Of a DNA stretch of 36,883 bases, positions 1-7,226 are shown one piece after another. Below the pieces are notes generated by a model. The model saw nothing but the letters and a program-made list of their open reading frames with translations, searched no databases and was not told the DNA's origin. Location of the stretch: NCBI GenBank assembly GCA_964607915.1, contig CAZSMU010000020.1, positions 1-36,883 on the forward strand, written 5' to 3'. The position numbers were made by a program, and so were the translations under genes. The first letter of the stretch is position 1. The number at the start of each line of letters is the position of its first letter. Source of the DNA: JADJPL01 sp964607915 (GTDB taxonomy: Bacteria; Bacteroidota; Bacteroidia; Chitinophagales; Saprospiraceae).

Positions 1-35
1 CTCTCCGTCTTATACAGGGGCGGGGCGGGCACATA

Positions 36-1484
36 CTACCGCGCCGTACGCCATTGCTTGACCAGGCGATCCATATTCCGCTGGTAAGCGGCGCCATTCT
101 CGGTATAGACGGCGTACTCATCGCGCGAAGTGCCCCGGGTAAAGAAGGAGCCTTTGGTGGGGTGGGTGCCGGGCAGGGTGCGGTAGGGGATACCGTCGTC
201 GTCTACATCGAGGTATCTGCCGAAGCGTTCAATTTGCTCGAGCTCTTCGGCGCCCAAGACCTTGCCGCGTTGGTAGCTGCGCGAGTCGTCCCATTCAAAA
301 GGAGGGGAGATGTGGTCGTTCATGCCGAGGTCGAGGTCGGTCATGACGATGACCGGCGTCTGTAGTTGTTCGGCCAGGTCGAAGGCATCGGCCGTCATGT
401 CGAAGCACTCCTTGGGGTTGGAAGGAAAAAGGAGTACGTGCTTGGTATCGCCGTGCGAGGCATACGCAGCTTCCAGGATATCCGATTGCTGGGTGCGGGT
501 AGGCATCCCGGTGGAAGGCCCTGTGCGCTGTACATCAATCAATACGGTGGGGATTTCGGCGAAGTACGCCAGCCCCAGGAATTCGTTCATGAGGGAAAGG
601 CCGGGGCCACTGGTGGCCGTGAAGGCACGCGCACCGTTCCAGTTGGCACCAATGACCATGCCAATGGCAGCCAGCTCGTCTTCTGCCTGAATGATGGCTA
701 CGTTGCGCTCTCCGGTTTCCGGGTTTTCCCGATATGCTTTGCAGTAGTCCATGAACGCCTCTACGGTTGAAGTGGAAGGCGTAATGGGATACCAGGCAGC
801 CACGGTAGCACCCCCATAGACAGCCCCGAGGGCGCAGGCGGAATTGCCGTCCACGAGGATGGAATCGCCGATGGCATCCCGCCGTTCCACGCGTATGTCC
901 ATGGGGCAGGCAAAATGCTCGCGGGCATAGGCTACGCCCATCTGCAGCGCTTTGATATTGGGCTCTATGAGGCGTTCCTTGCCGGCAAACTGCTCGGCGA
1001 GCAGGGCCTCGAACACCTCAAACTCGATGTCGAGCAGGGCAGACAGCGCGCCGACATAAATGATGTTCTTGAACAATTGCCGCTGCCGGGCATCGCTGAA
1101 GGCGTTGTTGCACATCTCCATCATGGGGATACCCAGGAAATGGATATCCGGGCGCTCGTAATCGGGAGGTAGCTTTTTAGTGCTGTCGTAGATGAAATAG
1201 CCTCCGGGGCGCACGCTCTGCAGGTCGGCTTTTATGCTCTGCGGGTTGACGGCCACCATGATATCTATGCCCTCCCGGCGGCCGAGGTAGCCTTTCTCGC
1301 TGACGCGCACCTCATACCAGGTGGGGAGGCCCTGGATATTGGAGGGGAAAATATTCTTTGGCGTCGCAGGGATACCCATCCGGAAGATGGATTTGCAAAA
1401 GAGGAAGTTGGCGCTCGCCGACCCAGTCCCGTTGACGTTGGCGAAGCGGATGACAAAGTCGTTTATCTTGGGTTGCTCGAACAT
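36..1484 (-). CDS. korA: 2-oxoacid:ferredoxin oxidoreductase, fused gamma-alpha subunit (KorA-like), interrupted by in-frame TAG
   Basis: Subunit of a KorAB-type enzyme that oxidatively decarboxylates a 2-oxoacid (2-oxoglutarate is likely) to acyl-CoA and reduces ferredoxin. Residues 1 to about 190 form the gamma domain, with GTGSASANFLFCKSIF near the N-terminus and a region around FPSNIQGLPTWYEVRVS. The alpha (pyrimidine-binding) domain follows, with AAWYPITPSTSTVEAF, IIQAEDELAAIGMVIGA and TATSGPGLSLMNEF. The family is usually about 600-620 residues, but this frame stops at residue 482. The TAG at 36-38 is followed in the same frame by YVPAPPLYKTE up to the window edge, which resembles the conserved VPAP segment of full-length KorA. 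It therefore looks like a nonsense mutation, an assembly error or a recent pseudogene. The start overlaps the stop of the upstream FAD oxidoreductase by 22 nt, implying one transcript. The beta subunit (korB) is not in the window and would be expected to the left. Confidence 0.85.
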   Translation of the reverse strand: MFEQPKINDFVIRFANVNGTGSASANFLFCKSIFRMGIPATPKNIFPSNIQGLPTWYEVRVSEKGYLGRREGIDIMVAVNPQSIKADLQSVRPGGYFIYDSTKKLPPDYERPDIHFLGIPMMEMCNNAFSDARQRQLFKNIIYVGALSALLDIEFEVFEALLAEQFAGKERLIEPNIKALQMGVAYAREHFACPMDIRVERRDAIGDSILVDGNSACALGAVYGGATVAAWYPITPSTSTVEAFMDYCKAYRENPETGERNVAIIQAEDELAAIGMVIGANWNGARAFTATSGPGLSLMNEFLGLAYFAEIPTVLIDVQRTGPSTGMPTRTQQSDILEAAYASHGDTKHVLLFPSNPKECFDMTADAFDLAEQLQTPVIVMTDLDLGMNDHISPPFEWDDSRSYQRGKVLGAEELEQIERFGRYLDVDDDGIPYRTLPGTHPTKGSFFTRGTSRDEYAVYTENGAAYQRNMDRLVKQWRTAR

Positions 1485-3262
1485 GTGCCCTTGCCAGCTT
1501 TAGTGACTTGATAATAAAATTTCTGCATGTCCCATGCCGCCGTGGGGCAGCGCTCGGCGCACAAGCCACAGTGGAGGCATACGTTCTCATCCTTGATCAT
1601 GACATTTTTGGTCTTGAGCGGCCCCGAGACATAGAGGTCCTGGGTGCGATTGTTGGCAGGGGCGCGCAGCAGGCCGCGCAGTACGTCCTCCTCTTCGTTC
1701 TGGGTGAAGGTGATGCAGGAGGTGGGGCAAATATCCATACAGGCGTCGCACTCGATGCACTTTTCATCGTGGAAAACGGTCTGTACGTCGCAATTCAGGC
1801 AGCGCTGCGCTTCTTTGTACCCCTGTAGCGGGCTGAAGCCAAGTTCCACCTCTAATTTGCGGCTGCTGAGGGCTTTTTCCTTTTCGGCGAGCGGCACCGT
1901 ATAGCGGAGGTCCGTGACCACCTCGCTGTCGTAGGCCCATTCGTGCAGGCCCATCTTTTGGCTGACCAGGTTGACAAAAGGGGCCGGGCGTTCGCTCAGC
2001 GCTTTGCCCTGGCAGAGCAGGTCAATAGAGATAGCAGCCTGGTGCCCATGAGCAACCGCCGTGATGACGTTTTTGGGCCCAAAAGCAGCATCGCCGCCAA
2101 AAAACACCCGAGGGTGGGTAGAAGCAAAGGTGACGGGATCTACCACCGGCATGTCCCACTCATCGAAATCCAGTCCGATACCCCTTTCGATCCAGGGAAA
2201 ACTGTTCTCTTGCCCGATGGCTACCAGGACGTCATCGGCGGGGTAAAAGACGTCGGGCTCTCCAGTGGGTACCAGCTTGCGCCGCCCATTTTCGCGCTCG
2301 ACGCGCACTTTTTCAAAGGTCATCCCTTTCAAAACCCCTTCTTCGACGACAAAGGATTTGGGTACGTGGTTGTCTATGATAGGGATATCCTCGTGTTGGG
2401 CATCTTCTTTTTCCCAGGGGGAGGCTTTCATTTCTGAAAATGGGCTGCGCACGATGACCTTTACCTCGCTGCCCCCCAGGCGCCGCGCCGTGCGGCAGCA
2501 GTCCATCGCCGTATTGCCGCCACCCAGCACGATGACCCGCCGACCAATGGAGTGCGTGTGCTCAAAAGCCACACCAGCCAGCCAGTTGATGCCGATGTGG
2601 ATATGGGCAGCCCCTTCCGTCCGGCCGGGTAGATCGGGCAAATCCCTGCCCTTGGGAGCGCCGGTGCCTACGAAAATCGCGTCGTACGCCCCGGAATCCA
2701 ACAGGTCTTTCAGGCTTGGAACGTAGTGCTTGAAGTGGGTGTGTATGCCCAAGTCCAGGATGTAGCCGACTTCTTCGTTCAGCACCGATTCCGGCAGGCG
2801 GAACGCGGGGATCTGGCTGCGCATAAAGCCCCCACCCAGCTCCTGTTCGTCGAATAAATGAATCTCATACCCCAAGGGCGCGAGGTCGCGGGCTACGGTC
2901 AAAGACGCCGGGCCCCCGCCCACAAGGGCGATGCGCTTCCCGTTGGACGGGAATGGCCCCCTGGGCATGTGCTGGCGCACCTCCCCCTTGTGGTCGGCCG
3001 CTACGCGCTTGAGGCGGCAGATGGCTACAGGCTCTTGCTCAATCCGGCCTCGGCGGCAGGCGGGCTCACAGGGGCGGTCACAGGTGCGGCCCAATACTCC
3101 CGGGAAGACGTTCGACTCCCAGTTGATCATATACGCCTCTGAGTATCTCTCCTGCGCAATCAGGCGAATGTATTCCGGTACAGGGGTGTGTGCAGGACAG
3201 GCATACTGGCAATCCACGACTTTGTGGAAATACTCGGGATCCCGGATATGGGTTGGTTCCAT
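1463..3262 (-). CDS. GltD-like FAD/NAD(P) oxidoreductase with C-terminal 4Fe-4S dicluster domain
   Basis: Likely passes electrons between NAD(P)H, FAD and Fe-S clusters, probably with ferredoxin or the neighbouring KorA complex as partner (partner inferred from the overlapping operon). The N-terminal part is the cysteine-rich domain of glutamate synthase small subunits (CQYACPAHTPVPEYI, then RTCDRPCEPACRRG). An FAD-binding Rossmann motif IALVGGGPASLTVA and an NAD(P) motif VIVLGGGNTAMDC follow. Two 4Fe-4S motifs lie near the C-terminus, CIECDACMDICP (about residue 500) and CLHCGLCAERCP (about residue 565). I chose the ATG at 3262 (599 residues). An upstream TTG at 3292 is in frame but lies close to the palindromic repeat at 3296-3367 and adds only ten unconvincing residues. 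It overlaps korA by 22 nt. The N-terminal domain is GltD-like, but no glutamate synthase large subunit is nearby. Confidence 0.85.
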   Translation of the reverse strand: MEPTHIRDPEYFHKVVDCQYACPAHTPVPEYIRLIAQERYSEAYMINWESNVFPGVLGRTCDRPCEPACRRGRIEQEPVAICRLKRVAADHKGEVRQHMPRGPFPSNGKRIALVGGGPASLTVARDLAPLGYEIHLFDEQELGGGFMRSQIPAFRLPESVLNEEVGYILDLGIHTHFKHYVPSLKDLLDSGAYDAIFVGTGAPKGRDLPDLPGRTEGAAHIHIGINWLAGVAFEHTHSIGRRVIVLGGGNTAMDCCRTARRLGGSEVKVIVRSPFSEMKASPWEKEDAQHEDIPIIDNHVPKSFVVEEGVLKGMTFEKVRVERENGRRKLVPTGEPDVFYPADDVLVAIGQENSFPWIERGIGLDFDEWDMPVVDPVTFASTHPRVFFGGDAAFGPKNVITAVAHGHQAAISIDLLCQGKALSERPAPFVNLVSQKMGLHEWAYDSEVVTDLRYTVPLAEKEKALSSRKLEVELGFSPLQGYKEAQRCLNCDVQTVFHDEKCIECDACMDICPTSCITFTQNEEEDVLRGLLRAPANNRTQDLYVSGPLKTKNVMIKDENVCLHCGLCAERCPTAAWDMQKFYYQVTKAGKGTCSSNPR

Positions 3263-3295
3263 GTTTTGGAGCGTTAATAGGGTGTTCTGCAATGG

Positions 3296-3367
3296 ACTTG
3301 TTGCGCGGGGTCAGCGAGGCGCAAAAAAGAGTTATTTTTTCCCTCTCGCCGACCCCGCGCAACAAGT
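3296..3367 (-). repeat. Palindromic intergenic repeat, copy A
   Basis: Best-preserved member of a dispersed family. The outer 17 nt, ACTTGTTGCGCGGGGTC, are exactly complementary to the last 17 nt. Further in, GCGAG pairs with CTCGC and an A6 run pairs with a T6 run. It lies 33 nt before the ATG of the FAD oxidoreductase on the minus strand. The right edge read on the minus strand gives TATACTTG, one mismatch from the Bacteroidota -7 element TAnnTTTG. As RNA it would fold into a long hairpin in the 5' leader. No ORF or transposase is associated with it. Confidence 0.85.
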
Positions 3368-3633
3368 ATAATACATAAGACGAACGGGCAGGGTCAACCC
3401 CTTAACAGCCTCCCCGCAAATATTAGGCTTGTCGGGAGGAGCTCAGGGCTGGTTTGCTTTTATATCCTGCGCGGGCGGCTTCACCCGGACAGCGGCACAG
3501 GACAGGAGAAAAAATTGCCCAAAAGCAATAATACTAATTTTCTGAAAAAAGAAATAACCGTTGGCTGGTTTTGTAGCCAAAAAATACAAAATTTTGAAAA
3601 ACAGCCTTTAGGTAGAAGATAAGTAAAAGCCCT
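3368..3633. other. Intergenic region without recognised gene
   Basis: This 266-nt spacer lies between the end of the propeller gene and repeat copy A. I see no convincing ORF, tRNA or strong terminator. A small inverted repeat (TTGGCT...AGCCAA) sits near 3561-3580 but is not followed by a T-run on the minus strand. The part nearest the propeller gene is A/T-rich. Confidence 0.5.
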
Positions 3634-5073
3634 TTACGCGGGCCCGCTGACCTGGATCATGTCCACATACGAAGGGTTGATGCGGAATTCTTTGAAACGC
3701 CGGTCGTTGGTGTCCTTGACTTCGAGGATGAGGGGCTCGGTAAATTGCGTGGTAAAAGTGAACTGCTGGTTGATTTCGTCTATCAGACGGGTCTTGCGCT
3801 TTTTCAGCACTTCCTGGGATTCCTGGCCGAGCCGTACTTTTTCCAGTAGTCTGTTGTTGCTCAACTCCCATTCGTTTTCCTGGAAAAACAGGATGATTTC
3901 GACGTGCTCCTGGGTCAGTGGAACGATCCGGTTCATGAAAGAAAGGGTTTTCTTCCCGCGGTGGAGCTCGAGTACAGGCAGAGCCGTGCCGCTTGCAACG
4001 GCAAGCATGCGATTTTGCCTTCTCTTAATGTAGAACACACAGCCAAAACCGCCAGCCACCGCGAGCAGGAACAGCCCACCGAAGGCATACCAACGGCTTG
4101 GGAAGTAGAGCATCCTGGAAAAAATGCGGTTTTCAGTCAACTCCGCAAAAGGGACCGGTGTGATGCGGTATCCCGGGTTCCCACTGGTCGGCTGAATGCC
4201 TAATGCAAACAACACCTGATTGTGTTTGGGGGAATAGATGGGGTAATACCGGAAATCCGCCCGGGTATGTATTTTAGGCAGAAAACTCTCTATGCGGTTG
4301 TTTTTGAAGTCCAGGCGCAGGGTGCTTTTGCTTTGCCCGACTTCGAAGGCAAAGAGCTGGTCGCCTACGCTGAAGAAGGGGATATTGATGCGCGTCCGGT
4401 TCCTTGGAGGCACATCGCCCAATTTTTCCCATTGCTTACTCCGCATATCCAGGGCCCATATATCGTAGTAAAACGAATTGGTAGTCCCTTCCAGTTCCGG
4501 ACTTTGATTCCCGTTGCCCCCGGCGATGTACAACTTCCGATCTTCTTTTGAAAGATGAAACATCACATTGTTGCGCGCCAGAGGGATGCTCTTTCCCTCG
4601 GCGTATCCGAAGACGAACCATTCCGGGTTGTTCAGGGGTAGGCGGGTCGTATATTTCTTATGGGAAAAATACCCGTAGCCACCATACGCGTACAGGCTTC
4701 CGTCGTAGTAGAACATGGCGCTCCCAAACTGGTTCTGGTGTGGGAAGGAGTCGTCTATGCGAATCAGGGACGAATCGCGGAACTCATATACCATCCCCCC
4801 GCCGTGATAGATATAGAACGTTCTGGGCCCGGCAGGCACATAGACGGCCATCTGGGGGAAAAACAGGGATGAATCCATGTCGTTCCGCTTGTAAGCCAAT
4901 TCCTGCCAGCCTTTTGAAGGGACTAATTCATAGTATTGTTCCTGCAGGAGCACCAGGAAGTTCCCGCTGGACGGGTTCATGCCGAGGATGAAATTGGGAT
5001 TGTCGGTGAGCAGTACGTGGGAGGAATCCCCTGTCTGGGCAATACCTGTACCCCTACAGGCGAGGATGGTCAT
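3634..5073 (-). CDS. Kelch-like beta-propeller protein with one membrane helix and C-terminal winged-helix-like domain
   Basis: Not a named family that I recognise. Residues about 15-325 carry Kelch-like blades (LYAYGGYGYFSH; LYIAGGNGN followed by YYDIWALDMRSKQWEKLG), typical of an extracytoplasmic propeller. One hydrophobic helix follows (about 328-349, WYAFGGLFLLAVAGGFGCVF) with a basic stop-transfer YIKRRQNR. The last 130 residues are soluble. The segment from PLTQEHVEIILFFQENEWEL through NNRLLEKV, KRKTRLIDEINQQF and DRRFKEFRIN resembles the helix-turn-helix/wing layout of OmpR-type or similar winged-helix domains. A membrane-bound sensor-regulator is my inference. The start is uncertain. 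ATG at 5073 (479 residues) lies 7 nt after repeat copy B, as for other genes preceded by this repeat. The in-frame ATG at 5220 would add a hydrophobic stretch (CFLATSLVFMTILAC) that looks like a lipoprotein signal but is encoded within the repeat. The frame stays open to 5460. Confidence 0.75.
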   Translation of the reverse strand: MTILACRGTGIAQTGDSSHVLLTDNPNFILGMNPSSGNFLVLLQEQYYELVPSKGWQELAYKRNDMDSSLFFPQMAVYVPAGPRTFYIYHGGGMVYEFRDSSLIRIDDSFPHQNQFGSAMFYYDGSLYAYGGYGYFSHKKYTTRLPLNNPEWFVFGYAEGKSIPLARNNVMFHLSKEDRKLYIAGGNGNQSPELEGTTNSFYYDIWALDMRSKQWEKLGDVPPRNRTRINIPFFSVGDQLFAFEVGQSKSTLRLDFKNNRIESFLPKIHTRADFRYYPIYSPKHNQVLFALGIQPTSGNPGYRITPVPFAELTENRIFSRMLYFPSRWYAFGGLFLLAVAGGFGCVFYIKRRQNRMLAVASGTALPVLELHRGKKTLSFMNRIVPLTQEHVEIILFFQENEWELSNNRLLEKVRLGQESQEVLKKRKTRLIDEINQQFTFTTQFTEPLILEVKDTNDRRFKEFRINPSYVDMIQVSGPA

Positions 5074-5080
5074 GAATACC

Positions 5081-5155
5081 AGACTGGTTGCGAGGAAGCA
5101 GTGTGGGCGAAAAAGGGCCTTTTTGACCCTGCGATGGATCCCTCGCAACAAATCT
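5081..5155 (-). repeat. Palindromic intergenic repeat, copy B
   Basis: The left arm AGACTGGTTGCGAGG (5081-5095) is the near-complement of CCTCGCAACAAATCT (5141-5155), with two mismatches. The core contains AAAAAGGGCCTTTTT. Oriented on the minus strand, it ends 7 nt before the ATG at 5073. On the minus strand the outer edge reads TAGATTTG (5149-5156), an exact Bacteroidota -7 match pointing into the element and the gene. Confidence 0.75.
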
Positions 5156-5156
5156 A
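5149..5156 (-). promoter_or_regulatory. Candidate -7 element TAGATTTG for the propeller gene
   Basis: Exact match to the Bacteroidota -7 consensus TAnnTTTG at the outer edge of repeat copy B, about 75 nt before the ATG at 5073. No TTG is visible at the usual -33 spacing. A second -7 match, TACATTTG, lies at 5323-5330 on the same strand and could drive a longer transcript. Confidence 0.35.
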
Positions 5157-5489
5157 CTGCAGCTACGACCGTTGAAAAAGACCTGCTGCCCAGTCTGGGC
5201 TGTCGGGATTCTTGTGGCATTACATTCAAAATAGTGGAATGAGGAACGTTGTTTGGACAAATTCCGCTGTGCGGCAATCCTGAGGGTAGTTTTGAACCTC
5301 GCAACGACAGGGAGGGGAGTTGCAAATGTAGTTTTTTTGATGGAAAATGTAGAACGTGTTGGAAATTTTTGTCGAAGGCGAAGGAAGGATACCACTGAAT
5401 CCCGAAAAATCCGCGGGGATAACGCACCCGGAAGCGAAAATAGTACCGCCCTGCATCCATAATTTGTTGCTTCCTTTTACCTTTGCCAC
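5157..5489. other. Divergent intergenic region between propeller gene and DUF368 gene
   Basis: If the propeller gene starts at 5073, this 333-nt stretch is non-coding. It holds a repeat half-site (CCTCGCAAC near 5298-5306), another partial one (TTTGTTGC near 5463-5470), a minus-strand -7 candidate at 5323-5330 and a plus-strand one at 5478-5485. If the propeller protein starts at 5220, part of this stretch is coding. No other gene is seen. Confidence 0.5.
5478..5485 (+). promoter_or_regulatory. Candidate -7 element TACCTTTG for the DUF368-aroE-PRODH operon
   Basis: Exact TAnnTTTG match ending 5 nt before the ATG at 5490. If used, the transcript would be leaderless or nearly so. No TTG lies at the usual 19-21 nt spacing upstream, so this is tentative. 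Confidence 0.35.
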
Positions 5490-6443
5490 ATGAATGCGAT
5501 AAACGAAAAATTGAGTCTCGCGCTCAAAGGCATGGCTATGGGTATAGCCGAGGTAATACCCGGGGTATCCGGTGGCACGATTGCTTTTATATCTGGGATA
5601 TACGAGCGGCTTTTGAACAGCATCAAGGCCATTCTGGGGCCTGAACTGATCAAATCCTGGCGTGCGGGGGGCATAAAAGCGGTCTGGAAAGCGATAGACG
5701 GTGAGTTTCTCTTCTATCTGTTGCTCGGCATGGCAACCGGCTTGGTTTCCGGTGTGTTCGGGATCACGCACTTGCTGCACCACTACCCGCAGTTGTTGTG
5801 GGCTTTCTTTTTTGGTCTGATCATCGCCTCCTCTCTGTTTGTAGGCAAGCAGGTCAAGCGCTGGGACTTGAAGACCGTCGTGGCCCTGGTCCTGGGTACG
5901 GCAATCGCCTTATGGTACACGCTGGCGGTGCCGGGCCAGGGAACTGACGCCCTCTGGTTCGTGTTCGTATCGGGGGCCATCGCGATTTCAGCCCTGATGC
6001 TGCCGGGTATTTCAGGCAGTTTCATGCTCGTGTTGATGGGCATGTACACGCTGATCATCACCAGTCTGAAATCCGTCCTGCAGAACCAGGATATGGAGAG
6101 CCTGGTCATCATAGCTGTTTTTGCAGGGGGCTGTCTGCTTGGTCTGGGGGCTTTTTCCCGGGTGCTGACCTGGTTGTTCAAACACTACCACGACGCTACG
6201 ATGGCGGTGCTGACCGGCTTTATGGTGGGCTCCCTCAACAAAATATGGCCCTGGAAGAACGTTCTGGAGTACCGCATCAACAGCAAAGGGGAGCAGGAGC
6301 CTCTTATCGAGCGCAGCGTGTTGCCCTGGGATTTCCAGGGCGAACCTTACCTGGCAGGGGTTGTTGTACTGGTACTAGCGGGTATTCTGCTCGTCTATTT
6401 ACTCGAAAAAACGGGTGGGAAAAATCCTGAAAATGGGGTTTGA
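5490..6443 (+). CDS. DUF368 family polyprenyl-phosphate transporter (PopT-like)
   Basis: Integral inner-membrane protein of 317 residues, the usual size for DUF368. Members of this family (PopT) have been shown to recycle undecaprenyl phosphate, the lipid carrier for wall and surface polysaccharide synthesis, back across the cytoplasmic membrane. The sequence has about eight hydrophobic helices and a characteristic internal duplication: AEVIPGVSGGTIAFISGIYE near residue 20 and ALMLPGISGSFMLVLMGMYT near residue 170. The start ATG at 5490 gives MNAINEKLSLALKGMAMG, typical of the family. The stop overlaps the aroE start by 11 nt, so these genes are probably co-transcribed. The specific substrate is inferred from family knowledge. 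Confidence 0.88.
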   Translation: MNAINEKLSLALKGMAMGIAEVIPGVSGGTIAFISGIYERLLNSIKAILGPELIKSWRAGGIKAVWKAIDGEFLFYLLLGMATGLVSGVFGITHLLHHYPQLLWAFFFGLIIASSLFVGKQVKRWDLKTVVALVLGTAIALWYTLAVPGQGTDALWFVFVSGAIAISALMLPGISGSFMLVLMGMYTLIITSLKSVLQNQDMESLVIIAVFAGGCLLGLGAFSRVLTWLFKHYHDATMAVLTGFMVGSLNKIWPWKNVLEYRINSKGEQEPLIERSVLPWDFQGEPYLAGVVVLVLAGILLVYLLEKTGGKNPENGV

Positions 6444-7224
6444 AGCAACTTTTTTAGATACGCTCAAAGGATTCCCTAATTTGTTCGGGTTGATTGGATA
6501 CCCGCTGGGACATTCCTTTTCCCGGAAATACTTTCGGGAAAAATTCGAGCGCGAGAAGCTGGACGGCTATGAATACGCCCTCTTTCCGATGCCTTCCATC
6601 GAGTGGCTCCCGGAGCTGGTGGCCGCTCTTCCCAACCTGAGAGGGCTCAATGTGACGATTCCGTACAAACAAGCGGTAATGCCTTATCTGGACGAACTGG
6701 ACCCGGGAGCTGCTGAGGTCGGTGCGGTTAACGTCGTCCGAAGGTCGGGGAACCGCCTCGTAGGCTATAACAGCGATGTGGCCGGGTTCCGCGAGGATCT
6801 TTTGTCCTTTCTGGGAGAGGATGTCGAGGCTTTCCCCACAGCGCTTGTCCTCGGCACCGGGGGGGCTTCCAGAGCAGTGGTCTATGTACTTCGCCACCTG
6901 GGCATAAAGCCCCTGCTCGTCTCGCGCACGGCCACACCAGAGGCCATTGCGTATGGGGACGTAGATGAAAGACTCCTGTCGGAGTATCGCTTGGTCATTC
7001 ATACGACCCCCCTCGGCATGTCGCCCGACACAGACGCAGCCCCCGACCTGCCGTATCAGGCGCTGGGGCCTTCGCACTACCTGTATGACTTGGTGTATAA
7101 TCCATTGGAAACCAAATTTATGCAAATAGGAAAAACCCAGGGCGCCCATGTCTGCAATGGATTGGGTATGCTGTATGGACAGGCAGAACGGGCCTGGGAA
7201 ATCTGGAATGAAGTAAAGCCTTAA
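6433..7224 (+). CDS. aroE: Shikimate dehydrogenase
   Basis: Reduces 3-dehydroshikimate to shikimate with NADPH in the aromatic amino acid (chorismate) pathway, in the cytoplasm. Visible signatures are LFGLIGYPLGHSFS at the substrate-binding N-terminus, GLNVTIPYKQAV with the catalytic lysine, GYNSDVAGF with the catalytic aspartate, and the NADP-binding loop VLGTGGASRAVVYVL. At 263 residues it is about normal length. I chose the ATG at 6433. A GTG at 6415 in the same frame would only add six residues and deepen the overlap with the DUF368 gene. The PRODH gene begins 2 nt after the stop, so the three genes look like one translationally coupled operon. Confidence 0.93.
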   Translation: MGFEATFLDTLKGFPNLFGLIGYPLGHSFSRKYFREKFEREKLDGYEYALFPMPSIEWLPELVAALPNLRGLNVTIPYKQAVMPYLDELDPGAAEVGAVNVVRRSGNRLVGYNSDVAGFREDLLSFLGEDVEAFPTALVLGTGGASRAVVYVLRHLGIKPLLVSRTATPEAIAYGDVDERLLSEYRLVIHTTPLGMSPDTDAAPDLPYQALGPSHYLYDLVYNPLETKFMQIGKTQGAHVCNGLGMLYGQAERAWEIWNEVKP

Positions 7225-7226
7225 CC

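Noticed and set aside
36..38. TAG recoded as an amino acid
   Set aside because: TAG ends at least three other normal genes here (ABC exporter, MCE protein, EVE protein), so general reassignment is not supported.
3263..3292. Upstream TTG start for the FAD oxidoreductase
   Set aside because: It adds ten residues next to the repeat. The ATG at 3262 is followed directly by the family-like N-terminus.
3561..3580. TTGGCT...AGCCAA hairpin as terminator of the propeller gene
   Set aside because: The T-run lies on the wrong side for a minus-strand transcript and the stem has only six pairs.
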